A DNA stretch of 64,000 nt from Annona cherimola (taxonomy: Eukaryota > Streptophyta > Magnoliopsida > Magnoliales > Annonaceae): NCBI GenBank assembly GCA_030490835.1, contig CM059972.1:34141452-34205451 (forward strand), given 5' to 3'. The notes beneath the pieces were generated by a model that saw nothing but the letters and a program-made list of their open reading frames with translations, did not search any database and was not told the DNA's origin. Of the stretch, positions 33,370-45,495 are shown in pieces. A program made the position numbers and the translations under genes. Each line of letters starts with the position of its first letter. Positions within the stretch are counted from its first letter, which is position 1.

Positions 33370-34290
33370 ATGAAGAAAAAGGGGTTGACAGAATTTGCTA
33401 TTGATGAGCAAGGTATGTATAGGTACAAGGGTCGCCTTTGCATATCTAATATAGCTGAGTTGAAGGAACATATCTTTAAAGAGGCACATTTTTCGCTGTT
33501 TTCCATTCACCCAGGGAGTACTAAGATGTATCAGGATCTCAAGAAAGCATATTGGTGGACTAATATGAAAAGAGATATCGCTGAATATGTGGCTAAGTGT
33601 TTAACTTGCCAATGGGTGAAAGCGGATCACTAAAGAATGCCTGGTAAGCGACAGCCCTTAGAAATCCTAGAATGGAAGTGGGACGACATCACAATGGACT
33701 TCATACAAGGATTACCTAAGACCCAAGCGGGAAATGATTCCATATGGGTAATCGTTGATAGGTTGTCGAAAGTCGCGCACTTCTTACCTATCAGAAGGAC
33801 TTATACAGCAGAAAGGCTAGCTAAGGTTTATTACAAGGAGGTCGTACGACTCCATGGAGTGCCAAAGTTGATTATCTCAGATCGAGATGCGACATTCATG
33901 TCATGGTTTTGGAAAAGTTTGCACGGAACCCTAGGCACCCAACTTAAGTTCAGTACAACCTTTCATCCTCAAACTGATGGACAAACAAAGCGGGTGAACC
34001 AAATCATTGAAGACATGCTCCGTATGTGTACCTTGGACTTTGGAAGATCATGGGATGAGTATATCTCAATTGCGGAATTCGCATACAACAATAGTTACTA
34101 AGCTAGCATCCAAATGGCTCCATTTGAAGCGTTGTATGGTCGGCGATGTCGAACGCCATTGAACTAGGATGAAGTTGGTGAGAAAAGATTAGCCCCAGAC
34201 TTATCTCAACGAATGGCAGACAAGGTATGAACTATTCGCCAGTGTATACTCACTGCTCAAAGTCGGCAAAAGAGTTACACAGATTGCAAG
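33370..34290 (+). pseudogene. Integrase of chromovirus A
   Basis: The zinc-binding HHCC region is at about 33480-33620 (EAHFSLFSIHPGSTKMY ... AKCLTC). The catalytic core starts at about 33680 with DDITMDFIQGLP and has IISDRDATF at about 33869. In HPQTDGQTKRVNQIIEDMLR the DD35E glutamate is replaced by lysine, while B keeps glutamate. A TAA at about 33633 splits the zinc region from the core. Further stops are at about 34099, 34165 and 34228. Confidence 0.93.
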
Positions 34291-34734
34291 AGAAGGAATT
34301 TGAACATCCAAGTGGGCGAACATGTGTTTATAAAGGTCACGCCATTCAAGGGAGTTACAAGATTTGAAAAAAGAGGAAAGCTGAATCCCAGATATATTGG
34401 ATCATTTGATGTTTTAGAGAAGGTTGGGAAATTGGCCTATCGAGTAGCTTTACCCCCGGCATTAGCCCTAGTCCACAATGTATTCCATATAGCGATGCTT
34501 AGGAAGTATGTTCCGGACCCAACACATATAGTAGTGGCTAAAAATCTACCATTTCAAGATTATCTGAATTATGAAGAAAGGCCAGTGAGAATCTTGGATC
34601 AAAAGGTACAAAAGCTTCAGAATCGAGAAATTGAGTATGTAAAGGTGCAATGGAACCGATATTCCAAAAATGAAGCCACTTGGGAGTTAAAAGAAGAGGT
34701 GAAACAGAAATACCCCCAGCTATTTAAAGAATAG
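34291..34734 (+). pseudogene. Integrase C-terminus with chromodomain of A
   Basis: Basic linker NIQVGEHVFIKVTPFKG, the GPY/F-like segment RGKLNPRYIGSFDVLEKVG, and ALVHNVFHIAMLRKYVPDP are followed by the chromodomain at about 34580-34730. The latter reads RILDQKVQKLQNREIEYVKV then WNRYSKNEATWELKEEVKQK and ends YPQLF. This arrangement defines plant chromoviruses, and the domain can direct integration to marked heterochromatin. The usual aromatic cage is reduced, as in many plant chromoviruses. This part is open to the stop at 34732-34734. Confidence 0.92.
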
Positions 34735-34751
34735 ACGGTTTCGGGACGAAA

Positions 34752-34771
34752 CCTATTATAAGGGGGGGGAT
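34752..34771 (+). promoter_or_regulatory. Polypurine tract of A
   Basis: ATTATAAGGGGGGGGA lies directly before the LTR start TGTGAAACCC. The same tract is at 47139-47159 in B. Confidence 0.9.
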
Positions 34772-37656
34772 TGTGAAACCCAACCCATGTAGAACCCATA
34801 TGTATACATTGATCATGTATATGATATTTATATATGAGTTATTGGATTATGAATGATTTATGTGATTTTGCTAATTACTGCAATTAGGGTCAAGGATTAG
34901 CAATAATGATGTGATTAACTATTTTGAGCTAAAATGAGACAATGGGAATAGAGTAAATTGTTGTTGATTTAAATGTGCAAATACATCATGGAAAATCATT
35001 CTAATTCATTTAATATGAATTGTGAGCATTTGTGTGATAATTGACAAGTTTAATGGAAAAACACTAGAAAATTCATAACTCAACGCCCGTAAGGCGGATT
35101 CAAGTGAAATTTGAAATGGTAGTTGATGATGTTGGGCTTGACATTATAGAATTATTGGGTTATGAAAATTCTTGATGAAATAATCATAATGATTTATTGA
35201 TCACATCTCAATTTCAACCGTTAACTTTAAATGGTTATAACGGGAGCTAGGAAAATTGAATTAAGATGAAATTGGAAACGGTTGAATGAAATTATGAGAT
35301 GTTTATTTTGGAAGGTTTGGATTAAGCTAGAAATGTTGAGAAAATACCTGCATTGAAAAAGGTGAGCATGCTTGACTTTAACACCTCAAAAGTACCATTC
35401 ATTTAATGCTTGAGTACATGGAATAATTACATGATTTTAATGGAAAATGAGGTGTCAAATGCAGCATATTTTGAGGGTATTTTAAGAAATATTATAAAAC
35501 ATGAAAATTCAAGAAGTATCCGGCAATAAATGCCCACTATTATGAAGCTACAAGTGCTCAAACATAAGCACAGGTAAGGTGGCATATAGGGGACGTCCAT
35601 GGGTTGTATTGCTGCATATTTTTGAATCTTTTATTTTATAAAATATGTATCCATGTAGCTGAAATGTAGGGCCATAAGAATATGCAATCAATTACACAAA
35701 AAATGCCTGCAAAAAAATCATGGAATGCAGCTGCAATGGAGAGGTGAAAAAGTGGACAGCTTGAATGGGGCAATTAACATGCAATGTTAAGTGTGATTTC
35801 TGCAATTTTTGTTAAATTTTTTAACAGTAAATTGATGCATGAATTAAAGGGTAATTAAGTGTATATTTTACCCTTAAATGGAAATTATAGAAAATGATGA
35901 AAAATGCTGGAAAATGGATCACCAAGGACGTGATGGGCTGGACAGTTGGACGGTTTTGATTAAAAACAGATTTTTGACTTTTCGAAAATGGTAAAATGCA
36001 ATTTTACTTCGCTGTAAAATATCCAGCACATGAAGGGGATAACCAACCATTTAATTGTGTGGAAAAAGCAGCAAGAAGTGGGGCCCACAGCTGGATAAAT
36101 CCAATTTATAAAAGGGGGCACGTCCACTTGAGTTGAGGCTTGCAAAATTTTCTAAGTGTTAGATTTTCACCCCAAGCACAACAGCAGCTCTCACATCCAT
36201 TTTTTGGCCAGCGAAGGAAGAGGAAAATAGAAGGAAAATCAAGGAAAAAAGAAGGGCAATTGGTAGAGGAAATCATCTCCAAGTGATTAGGGTTTTTGTT
36301 GGATAAACCAAGTAAGTATATGTGTTGTTTTGAGTTGTTCAACTTGAGTTTTAAAATCCAAAATTTGAATATGAAATGGATGATTAAAGAATTCCTAAAT
36401 GATGATTCAACATGCCTTTGATTGAATATGGGATTGGTATTAAGATTTATGAATGTATTTCCATGTTTTAGAGGTTGAAAATGAAGTTTAGCATGTGTAT
36501 TGAGTGGAAAACTCAACTTGTTAAATCTTGAATTTCCATGTCAAGTTGCTTTTTTGGAATGATAATATGATTAGGTTATGAATCATGTATTAATGTAAAA
36601 CGTATGTTGATTTGAGCTTAAATAATGAATTTTAGAAAATATGGAATGTAAAGCGACGTTTATAACCCGAATTCTTCATTTTTAGGTTAAAAATGCTATA
36701 GAAATGGGTTTGCATGATTTGTGAATGATTTATAGGGTAAAATACCCTAGGATTAATGTATTATTGATAATCAAAAGGATTTGGGAAAATAAGCTCAAAA
36801 TATGATTTTTATGGATTTATGAAATGATGTACAAATGGAGTGAAAACGGGACCCGAAACGGGTAAGCAACTTGCTGTTTTGAGAGGTTTTAATTTATGAA
36901 TGTTAAACATGTGTTAATTCCATAAATTTGGATTTGGAAAAATGAAATTATTTTCTGAAAATTCGGATTTATTAAACGGCTTAGGGTTATGTGTCAAAAG
37001 ACACGTTAAATGGGTGAAAACGGGTTCCAAAGTTGCTATTTTGAAAACCTATGGTAAGTGGATTTAAATCCCATAAAAATATCCTAAATGCAGTAGTAAT
37101 TGAGGGTAATTAATATGCTAAAATATGGATTAATTTTCAGACTTAGAAAATTTTATGAAATATATTATGTATGTGTTGCCAATGGGCATATGTGAAAGGA
37201 TAAATGTGCATAAGTGATGAATGATGTATGGAATGTGATTATGTGCATAAATGTATGAAAATATGATATATCTCATGATTATACATCTTTTTAAACTGTA
37301 TAATGATTAATTTCAAATTTTGGAATTTATTCATGAAGTATGAGTATGAAGTGACGATGTGTGCATAAAAGGAGCACCGATGAGTGTATTTTAGAAAAGG
37401 ATTGATAAATGGAAAATTGAGGTTAATGAACCTATAAATAATAAGTATTAAATGATTATTATATGATGGAATGATTACCCTAATTATGGGGTTATATATG
37501 TTGTGTATGAAATCCTGAAATGTGCTAATATGTGCGATATATGTGCATAATGACTTGAGAAGTCAAATAAATGATATATGTGAATGAAATGGGTTGAAAA
37601 ACTAAATGAGATATGAGAAAAAGAAATACATGAAAAATTATATTATTCTCATGTAG

Positions 37657-37700
37657 GCAAAGGTAAAGAAAAAGCGGAGTCGGGAAGCTAAGGAACACAG
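37657..37700 (+). other. Candidate mini-exon in the A 3' LTR
   Basis: 44 nt, preceded by TTCTCATGTAG. It is followed by GTTAGCAAGC, a one-base change from the other copies. Confidence 0.4.
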
Positions 37701-38755
37701 GTTAGCAAGCAGATTCTCTAAATGATTTTTGCATTCCTAAATTGCTTTAAATAAACGTTATTTTTGTACTAACTATTTGATGTAAATATTGAAAATATTT
37801 TAGTGGTATTTAAGGATGGTCATTCCTTAGTTAAATTGTTTTGAAATGATGTTTTTACTTCAAACGCGATATTATGAAATTTTCTTTGATAAATATTATG
37901 GAAAAATGATGTGATTCTATGTTTCTAATTGAGAAATCATGCTAGCATGTTAAAGATGGATTTATGAAAAGTTCATGTGCATAGGGTACTAGGTCCACTT
38001 GAAGGGTATAAGCGGACCGATTGTCCCCCCTTGGTGTGGCCAAGTTGCTAAAATAGGCCCAAGGCTGGCGGCACCCTCTCTGAAATGAGAGATGACGTGG
38101 ACGAATGGCCGCCTGGCTAGCTTCCATCCTAAGGAAAATATGATAAATATGTTCATGTTTTTATATGGCCTTATGCATATCGTACTTGTGATGGGTACAG
38201 GATTTTATGTTTTAAAGAGATATCTTTTGAAAAGTATAATGTGCTTTCCAAGATGATTTTTAAATGCAAAATATTGCCTGAAATGAATTGCCTGTAAAAT
38301 GTAAATAGCTTGCCTATTGAGTTTTGACTCACGATTTTGTTTTCCTAACCCAAAGACAGGTGAAGGAAAGGAAATGGCAAAGGAGCAAGTGCAAGCTCGA
38401 GAAAGCCGCAGAGAAAACTTTATCACATCTATGTTATGAGGAAATATTCATGTTGAATGATTGTAACTATTTAAATATTTTATGTTGATGACTATGGTTA
38501 ATACATGTAGTGACATGTGATTTATGTATTTGATGAAATGTTTTTTATCAGCATGCTTTTGATGCGAAAATGGGTTGGAAATGACATAGATATGTTTGAG
38601 ATGAAATATGAGAAATCAAACTCATATGAGGAAATATTAAATTGGATAAACATCCGTTAAAACTCGTCGTGTGACAGGGTAACAATCCTGGTCACGTTTA
38701 CCAATCAATACGATCCTGAGGTAAGGCTCAGGATGTGATGCTCGGTTTTGGGGCG

Positions 38756-38760
38756 CCACA
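38756..38760. repeat. Target-site duplication CCACA of element B
   Basis: These are the last five bases of A. The copy after B is at 51154-51158 and is followed directly by A's own TSD, GAAAT. Confidence 0.92.
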
Positions 38761-40818
38761 TGTGAAACCCAACCCATGTAGAACCTATACGTATACATTA
38801 ATCATGTATATGATATTTATATGTGAATTATTTTTTTTTGATAAAAAATATGTGAATTATTGAATTATGAATGATTTATGTGATTTTACTAATTATTGCA
38901 ATTAGGGTTAAAGATTAGCAATAATGGTGTGATTAATCAGTTTGAGCTAATATGAGACAATGAGATTGAAGTAAATTGTTGTTGATTTAAATGTGCAAAT
39001 ACATCATGGAAAATCATCTTAATTCATTTAAAATGAATAATGAGCATTGGTTTGATAATTGTTAAGTTAAGTGGAAAAATATTGGAAAATTCATAACTCA
39101 ACGCTTGTAAGGCGGATTCAAGTGAAATTTGAAATAGAAATTAATGATGTTGGGCTTGGTATTGTGAAATTATTGGGGTATGAAAATTCTTGATGAAATG
39201 AGTATAATGATTTATTGATCATATTTCAATTTCAATCATCAACTTTAAACGGCTATAACGGGAGCTAGAAAAATCAGATTGAGATGAAATTTGAAACAGT
39301 TGAATGAAATAATGAGATGTTTATTTTGGATGGCTTAGATTAAGCTTAAAATGTTTGGAAAATTTCTGCATTGAAAAATGTGAGCATGTGTTCGCAATCT
39401 CACCGCAAGTGCACGGGTCGTAGATTGTAGTATATAAAATATCGATCCACAGGGAATTCGGGACTAAAAATTCTGCTTTTAAACACTTTCTCATCGGATT
39501 AAATGGATTAGAAAAGTTGAAAGAGGATGTAGTAAATTAAATGGAAAATAATAGAAAATTGGGAAGAGAAAATAAAATAGAAATTAAAATGAGTGGAGAA
39601 AACGAGAGTGTGAGTATCTAGGGTCTAGAATTTCACATGCATATTTTGTAATGGGTAGTGGTATAATTATTTAATCCGAATATTGTTTGTTAAAGGAGAA
39701 CAATCCCTAATTTATCCTTGCACCTTCTCTCGAAACCTACAAGGCGTACTCTAATCTTCTTAACCACCTATTCTCATGGGATTAAGTTAATTAGAATCTA
39801 TTAAGTTCTGTGGTTTGTTCATTGAATTCCTCAAAGTCATCATGCCTATTCTCATGGTCTTAGATTTTCAGGTTTAATATCTTGATTATCGTATATTAGA
39901 TTTCCACCTCTCGGTTCCATCACCTAATATATGGGAATCATTGCCAAAGTGCAGGCCTTCACACCAAGCAAGCGTTAAAATCACAAGATAGTAAATTAAC
40001 AACAATATCCATCATAAATAAATTAACGTCCACACCACGCTACATTGTACGCATGCTACATCCTAAACCCTAGATTAAGGGTTTAGCCTAGCATGTTCAA
40101 GTCCAAAAGAGAATTAACAGAATATCCCATGTTAAACAAGACAATAAAAAGCAAGGAAAAGAAAAGCTTATTGGTTTGGAGCTCCGATGATGTGTCGGTT
40201 GCCTGTGCTCTCCACCTCTCTCTCTCTCAGGTAGAGGATTTATGTTTTTTAAGATATACCTTTTGACAAGGTATAAGTTGCTTTCCAATATGATTTTAAA
40301 TGCAAAATGTTGCCTGAAATGATTTTCCTGTAACATGCAAATAGCTTGCTTATTGAGTTTCGACTCACGATTTTGTTTTGAAACCCAAAACAGGTGAAGG
40401 ACAGGAGATGGCAAAGAAGCAAGTTCCAGCTTGAGGATGCAATGGAAAAACTTTAGTATTTTTATGTTATGAAATAATTCATATTGAATGATTGTAACCG
40501 TTCGAATGTTTTATATTGATGACTATATTTATACATGCAGTGACATCTGATTTAGGCAATTGTTGAAATGTTGCTTGAATATCATGTTGTGTATGTGTGT
40601 TGAATGGATTGAAATGGCTTAGTTATGCATGAGTTGGAAATGATTTAGATATGTTTGAGATGGAAATATGAGAAATTAAATTCTTATGAGGAAATATTAA
40701 ATCAAATAAACACCGTTAAAACCTGCCATGCGACAGGGCAACAATCCTGATCACGTTTACCAATCAATACGATCCTGAGGTAAGGCTCAGGATGTGACGC
40801 TCGGTTTGGGGCACCACA
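38761..40818 (+). mobile_element. 5' LTR of B, with its interior replaced
   Basis: 38761-39388 matches the first ~600 bp of the B 3' LTR (with a 30-bp T-rich duplication near 38830-38862). 40229-40818 matches its last ~590 bp. The middle ~2.8 kb, including TATA box, mini-exon and GC-rich block, is missing. A minus-strand Tat/Athila LTR fragment takes its place. The LTR cannot act as a promoter in its normal way. Confidence 0.88.
39389..40228 (-). mobile_element. Tat/Athila LTR fragment inside the B 5' LTR
   Basis: On the minus strand it is the 3' ~840 bp of the LTR at 1512-4340, starting on the plus strand with TGTTCGCAATCTCACCGC. It lacks the Sirevirus solo LTR. Its 5' end is truncated at about 40228 in a CT-rich run. 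Confidence 0.9.
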
Positions 40819-42868
40819 GTAGCCAACTTTTAATAAATGCTACTTTTGACTTCTTAAATAAAATAAACAATTAAAAATAAAAAAATTAAATGCAATGGAT
40901 GCTGCTACATGGACGTTGCACGGGGAGCAGCTGGATGCTTTCACCATGATCATCATCATCTTTAATCAACGGCTAAGATTTGTTTAGCCTAAATTAAATA
41001 ATTTTAAAAATTAAAAAAATAGGTTAAAAATAGGGCTGCAATAGGGTGGCTGGAGCAGGCCTAGGGTGGGTAGCACATGGCTCAAAGCATTTTTCAAAAT
41101 TAAAAAGAAATACCAATTTATAATTAAATACCTCAAAACTAGGGGGTAAATTCCAAATTCTTGAAAAATCCAATCCTATAAATAGGGCAGCAGGGGGTGG
41201 ACGTCCAAGGCATCCAAAACCCAGCTCCATTTGAAAATTTTCAGTTCCCAAACTTTCCCACACGTCCAAGGAAGAAAAGGAGGAAGTTAGAGAGAAAAAG
41301 GGTGAGAAAAAGTGGCATATCTCCACTTCGGGTAAGTGATTTCTACCCAAATTTCTTTTGGATGTAAAGTAGGGTAAAAAAATTCTTAGATAATTCCTAA
41401 GCATAAGAAAATAAGTATAGATATAATGCTTAAATAGAATTATGCCAAAACATCAAAAATTTGGAGCGAGGATAGGGTATTCAGGAAGATAGCATATGAT
41501 ATGTGAAGGTAATACTTCAAAATTGATAAATGATGATTTGGGATGTATGATTATGATAAATAGGATGTTGGAATGATGATATATTAATTTCATGATTTTT
41601 GGAATTAAGGATTATGCTTAACTGAATTTATATTGATTTTTAGTATATGGAGAAAATAATTTTTTTCGCCAAGTAAATGATGATAAATTCAAAATGTATG
41701 AAATTTCCTATGATATACTAGGCATAAGGTATGTCATGGTATTTTTTATTTTTGGAAAAAATATCAATTTTTGGAATCCATGAACAGTAACCACGTCTCT
41801 GTGAACAGTAACTCGGATGAACAGTAACTACTACAGTGATTTGCTACAGTAAATAGTGTAATTTTGGAGAAAATTTGAGATTAATATTTAAATATAAGGA
41901 TGAAAATTTTGAGGAACCTATGGATAAAAATATCCATATAAAGAAATAATGCCAAAATAGTATAGAGCATGCATGGGAAGCAACTTGAATAAAAGAAATA
42001 AAATTATCCTTTTTCCTTGAATAAGAAAAGGAAAAGAAAACGTCGAAGACACCCACTGAGAAAGTAAGCAAGTTATATCTTTTGCAAATTATTTCTAAAA
42101 TGGTTGCAAATTGTTGTAAATTGCTTTATGAAATTTATTTAAGGTTAGCCATACCTATAACTGTTTTACATGAACTGAAGTTTGCTTTGTTAAATTATTT
42201 ATTAAATGCTTTTTATGAAATTGTTTATGATTTGCAAATATCATGCCGGCATGTGTATGTAAATGAGCATATGCACGAGGAATAGGCTTTAGTCGAGGTA
42301 GTAATAAGGGGACCGGATGTCCCCCTCGCTATTGCCAAGTCGCTTAATAGGCCCAGGCCGGCGGCGACCTCCATGAAATGGGAGCATGTATGGGATGGGC
42401 GCCTAGCTAGCGTCGCATCCAAAGGAATGTCATGAATGTTATGTATGCATTGCATTTGCATTTTATAAAACAAATGAAAATGGTTGAAAAATTATGTATG
42501 GCTTGCTTACTGAGTGTTATTACTCACCTATGCTTTTTCAACAACAGACAGGAAATGATGATGAAGGCAGCATGCCAAGTGTTTTGTAATTTTTGATAAA
42601 ATGATGTATATGTAAACTTTATATAAAGACAACGATGATAATTTTGAGATGGAAAGAAATATTTTTATGAAAATGTTTATGGAACAGTTTTTCATCATAA
42701 CTGTGTTATGTGAAATATATTTCAAATTGGATGAATGATGAAAATTTTCCATATATTGTTGATAAAAAAAATCCTGCTGTGTGATCAGGGCAACAATCCT
42801 GAGTCACGTTTACCAATCAAAACGATCCCGGAGTAAGGCTTCTAGGCACCTCGGTTCGGGGCGCCACA
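40819..42868 (+). mobile_element. C-type chromovirus LTR, 5'-truncated, inserted in B gag
   Basis: It matches LTR C and LTR H from the region near 19400 onward and ends GTTCGGGGCGCCACA at 42868, followed at once by B gag. It has CTATAAATA at about 41175 with GGACGTCC, donor-like GGGTAAGTG at 41332, ACAGTAAC words at 41788-41861, a mini-exon at 42026-42063, the GC-rich block at 42288-42415, and an acceptor-like CAGACAG ending at 42551. Its left edge meets the B LTR end exactly, which marks a deletion junction. No gene inside. Confidence 0.87.
42026..42063 (+). other. Candidate mini-exon in the C-type LTR in B
   Basis: 38 nt, preceded by CTTGAATAAG and followed by GTAAGCAAG. Confidence 0.37.
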
Positions 42869-43707
42869 GGATGACGGAGATTAAGAAATTATTTAGGATA
42901 TCTCTGTGCAACGACCGTCAGAAAGTACTGTGTGCCAGTCATTTGTTAGCAAAGGATGCTCACGAATGGTGGGAGGCGATGTTAATCACAATGCCACGAC
43001 CCGAAGAAGTTTCTTGGCAAACTTTTGTGGAAGAGTTTAACAAAGAATACCTCCCAGTTGGATTGCAGAGTCAAAAGGTGATAGAATTTGAAAAGTTGTA
43101 TCAATGGAGGATGATGGTCACTGCGTATGCCACAAAATTCAACGCTCTGGTCAGATATGTACCATGGATTGCAAACGTGATAGAAAATAAGGCATAGAGA
43201 TTCCAACAAGGGTTGAGGCCATATCTGCAGGAAAGCCGTGCACCTTTGCTGATAAAGGATTACGCTTCAAGCCTTGAGAGAACAAGGGCTTTGGAAATTG
43301 AAGCCTTGAGAACTCAAGAACTAAGATTGAGTTCAAGGGCGTTCAGTACGGGTCCCAAGGAAATGGAAACCAGAAAAGAGAAAGCTAGAAAAGGCAACGT
43401 AAGAAAGGGAAAAAGAATCCAAAAGAAGAAAAGCTCGTCGTTGTGTAAGAAATGTCAAAAGCGACATACAGGCGAGTGTTTAAAGGGCTCGAACCGGTGT
43501 TACATATGTGGACAAACGGGTCACATCGCCAAGGAGTGCAGGCAGGGGGAAGCAAAATGTGATCAAGTGGGTCACATAGCCCTGAACTGCCTAAACAAGG
43601 CGCAGACATCTCAAGGACGTGGAAGACCTGCTCAGCTTAGGATACCTGGAGCAACAAGTAAACAGGGAACTTCTACGAACCCGGTGCACGTGCATGCCCT
43701 GACCTAG
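42869..43707 (+). pseudogene. gag: gag of chromovirus B, without its N-terminus
   Basis: The coding part resumes inside the capsid domain (KKLFRISLCNDRQKVLCASH, AKDAHEWWEAM), about 43 codons beyond the place where A's gag was hit. A TAG at about 43195 replaces glutamine or arginine. The zinc knuckles are CKKCQKRHTGEC, CYICGQTGHIAKEC and a third that lost its first cysteine by a short deletion (KCDQVGHIALNC). A TAG at about 43705 ends the open run. Confidence 0.92.
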
Positions 43708-43734
43708 ACAGAATCTCAAGAACAGGAAGAGAAG

Positions 43735-44220
43735 GTGGTCACAGGTACGGTTTATATTCTAGGAAATTTGGCAGTAGCTTTGTTTGATTCTTGTGCCACC
43801 CATTCATTCATAGCATGTCAATATGTGACCACTCATGCGCTACCGGTAGAAGAGACCAATCAGGTTGTACATGTAGAATCTCCAGTCTATAGATTAGCAA
43901 GTACAAGCCAAGTATGCAAAGCCTGCCCAATTAGGATAGGATCATTGATTCTAGAAGCTGATTTGATCCTATTGCCTATGACTGAGTTCGACATGATATT
44001 GGGTATGGATTGGCTAAGCCAATGGGGAGCGACCATAGACTATAAGAATAAGAAAGTGCAATTTGAAGCAACTCCAAGAAGGGAGATTGCCATTGGAAAA
44101 TTACGACAACCTGACAATTCAAGTATATTGATATCATCTATGAAAGCTGTCAGGATGATCCGACAAAAATGTCAAGCCTATTTGGTGTCTGTGAATGTAG
44201 AGAAAGGCATGGAGGTATAA
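43735..44220 (+). pseudogene. Protease of chromovirus B
   Basis: An open run of 162 codons. The retropepsin motif reads DSCATHSF, so the glycine of DSG is cysteine; that glycine is normally needed. ILGMDWLSQWGATIDYKNKK follows. It stops at TAA 44218, where A reads glutamate. Confidence 0.9.
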
Positions 44221-44235
44221 ATTAATCAAATACCT

Positions 44236-45346
44236 GTGGTTAAAGAATTTCCCAATGTATTTCCAAAGGAGTTAACCACATTACCTCCACAAAGGAAAAT
44301 TGATATGACTATTGATGTGTTATCAGGTACAACTCCAATTTCTAAAACTCCTTATAGAATGGCGCCAGCTGAGATGAATGAACTAAGGGCGCAAATACAG
44401 GAGCTGTTGGACAAGGGTTTCATTAGACTAAGTGTGTCCCTTTGAGGAGCTCTGGTATTGTTTGTGAGGAAAAAGGATGGAAGTTTAAGGTTATGCATTG
44501 ATTATTGGGAGCTAAATAAGGTCACAATAAAGAATAAATATCCATTGCCCAGGATCGACGATTTGTTCGATCAATTGCAAGGAGCTACGACTTTCTCCAA
44601 GATTGATTTACAGTCAGAGTACCATCAATTAAGGATAAGTTCGGCCGATACTCATAAAACGGCTTTTCGAATTAGGTATGGGCATTATGAGTTTTTGGTA
44701 ATGCCTTTCGGACTTACTAATGCCTCTGCTGTATTCATGGATATGATGAATAGGATTTTTCGGGACTATCTGGATCAACTTGTGGTTGTATTTATCGATG
44801 ATGTCCTGATCTACTCTAAAACGGAGAAAGAACATGAAAACCATTTGCGAAGGGTTTTAGAAAGGTTGAGAAAAGAGAAATTATATGCCAAGTTGAAGAA
44901 ACGTGAATTTTGGTTGAAACAAATAGGATTTCTCGGGCATATAATATTTGAAAAGGGTATTCAAGTTGATCCTCAAAAGATTGAGACGGTATTGAAGTGG
45001 CCAAGGCCGATGACCATTACAGAAATTCGAAGTTTTCTAGGGTTGGCCGACTATTATAAAAGGTTTGTTGAAGGGTTTTCACAACTGTCAGCCCCGTTAA
45101 CCAAGTTGACTCGTAAAGGAGTCAGGTATGTATGGTCTGAGGAATGTGAGCGCAGTTTTCAAGAATTGAAACAGCGGTTAGTAGAAGCACCCATCCTAAC
45201 CCTACCCGAAAGAAATGAAGGGTTTGTAGTTTATAGCGATGCATCAAGAAAGGGATTAGGGTGTGTCGTGATGCAAAAGGGTAAAGTGATAGCTTATGTG
45301 TCACGACAGTTAAAGCCCAATGAGGTAAGCTACCCCACGTATGATT
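44236..45346 (+). pseudogene. Reverse transcriptase and RNase H of chromovirus B
   Basis: RT is almost whole: [45 protein letters not shown] and the intact box [13 protein letters not shown] at about 44790-44820. A TGA at about 44445 lies upstream and breaks the polyprotein. The connection [19 protein letters not shown] and RNase H ([19 protein letters not shown]) follow in the same open frame. A TGA ends it at about 45347 (YPTYD*ELVAV). Confidence 0.95.
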
Positions 45347-45495
45347 GAGAGTTAGTAGCTGTGGTGTTTGTCTTGAAAATATGGAGACATTACATGTATG
45401 GTGCAAGATGTGAGATTTACACTGATCATAAGAGCCTCAAATACATCTTCACTCTGAAGGAGTTGAACATGAGACAAAGGAGATGACTCGAATTA
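45347..45495 (+). pseudogene. RNase H of B, last part with a stop
   Basis: The frame goes on past TGA 45346-45348 with [20 protein letters not shown] and [12 protein letters not shown] second TGA at about 45485 follows in the RQRR region. It joins the next open run at 45496. Confidence 0.85.

Larger units (their letters stand above)
20606..38760 (+). mobile_element. Chromovirus A, complete but inactive Ty3/gypsy element (Tekay/Del type)
   Basis: It has two LTRs of about 4 kb (20606-24602, 34772-38760), an initiator-Met primer site, an extra decayed ORF, gag, pol, a chromodomain-like C-terminus and a purine tract. The TSD is GAAAT. A 3964-bp solo LTR sits in gag. The first ~190 bp of the two LTRs differ at about seven positions by my count, so the insertion is old. 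Coding sequence is broken by many stops. The RT box reads FIDE instead of FIDD, and the integrase catalytic glutamate is lysine. Confidence 0.93.
34772..38760 (+). mobile_element. 3' LTR of chromovirus A
   Basis: 3989 bp, colinear with the 5' LTR apart from short indels and scattered substitutions. It ends GGGGCGCCACA at 38760, and element B begins at the next base. It has donor-like GTAAGTAT at 36312, a mini-exon at 37657-37700, and an acceptor-like AAAGACAG ending at 38359. Confidence 0.95.

Noticed and set aside
38756..38770. Integrated two-LTR circle or unequal recombination product at the A-B join
   Set aside because: The CCACA and GAAAT duplications after B explain the join by simple insertion of B in A.
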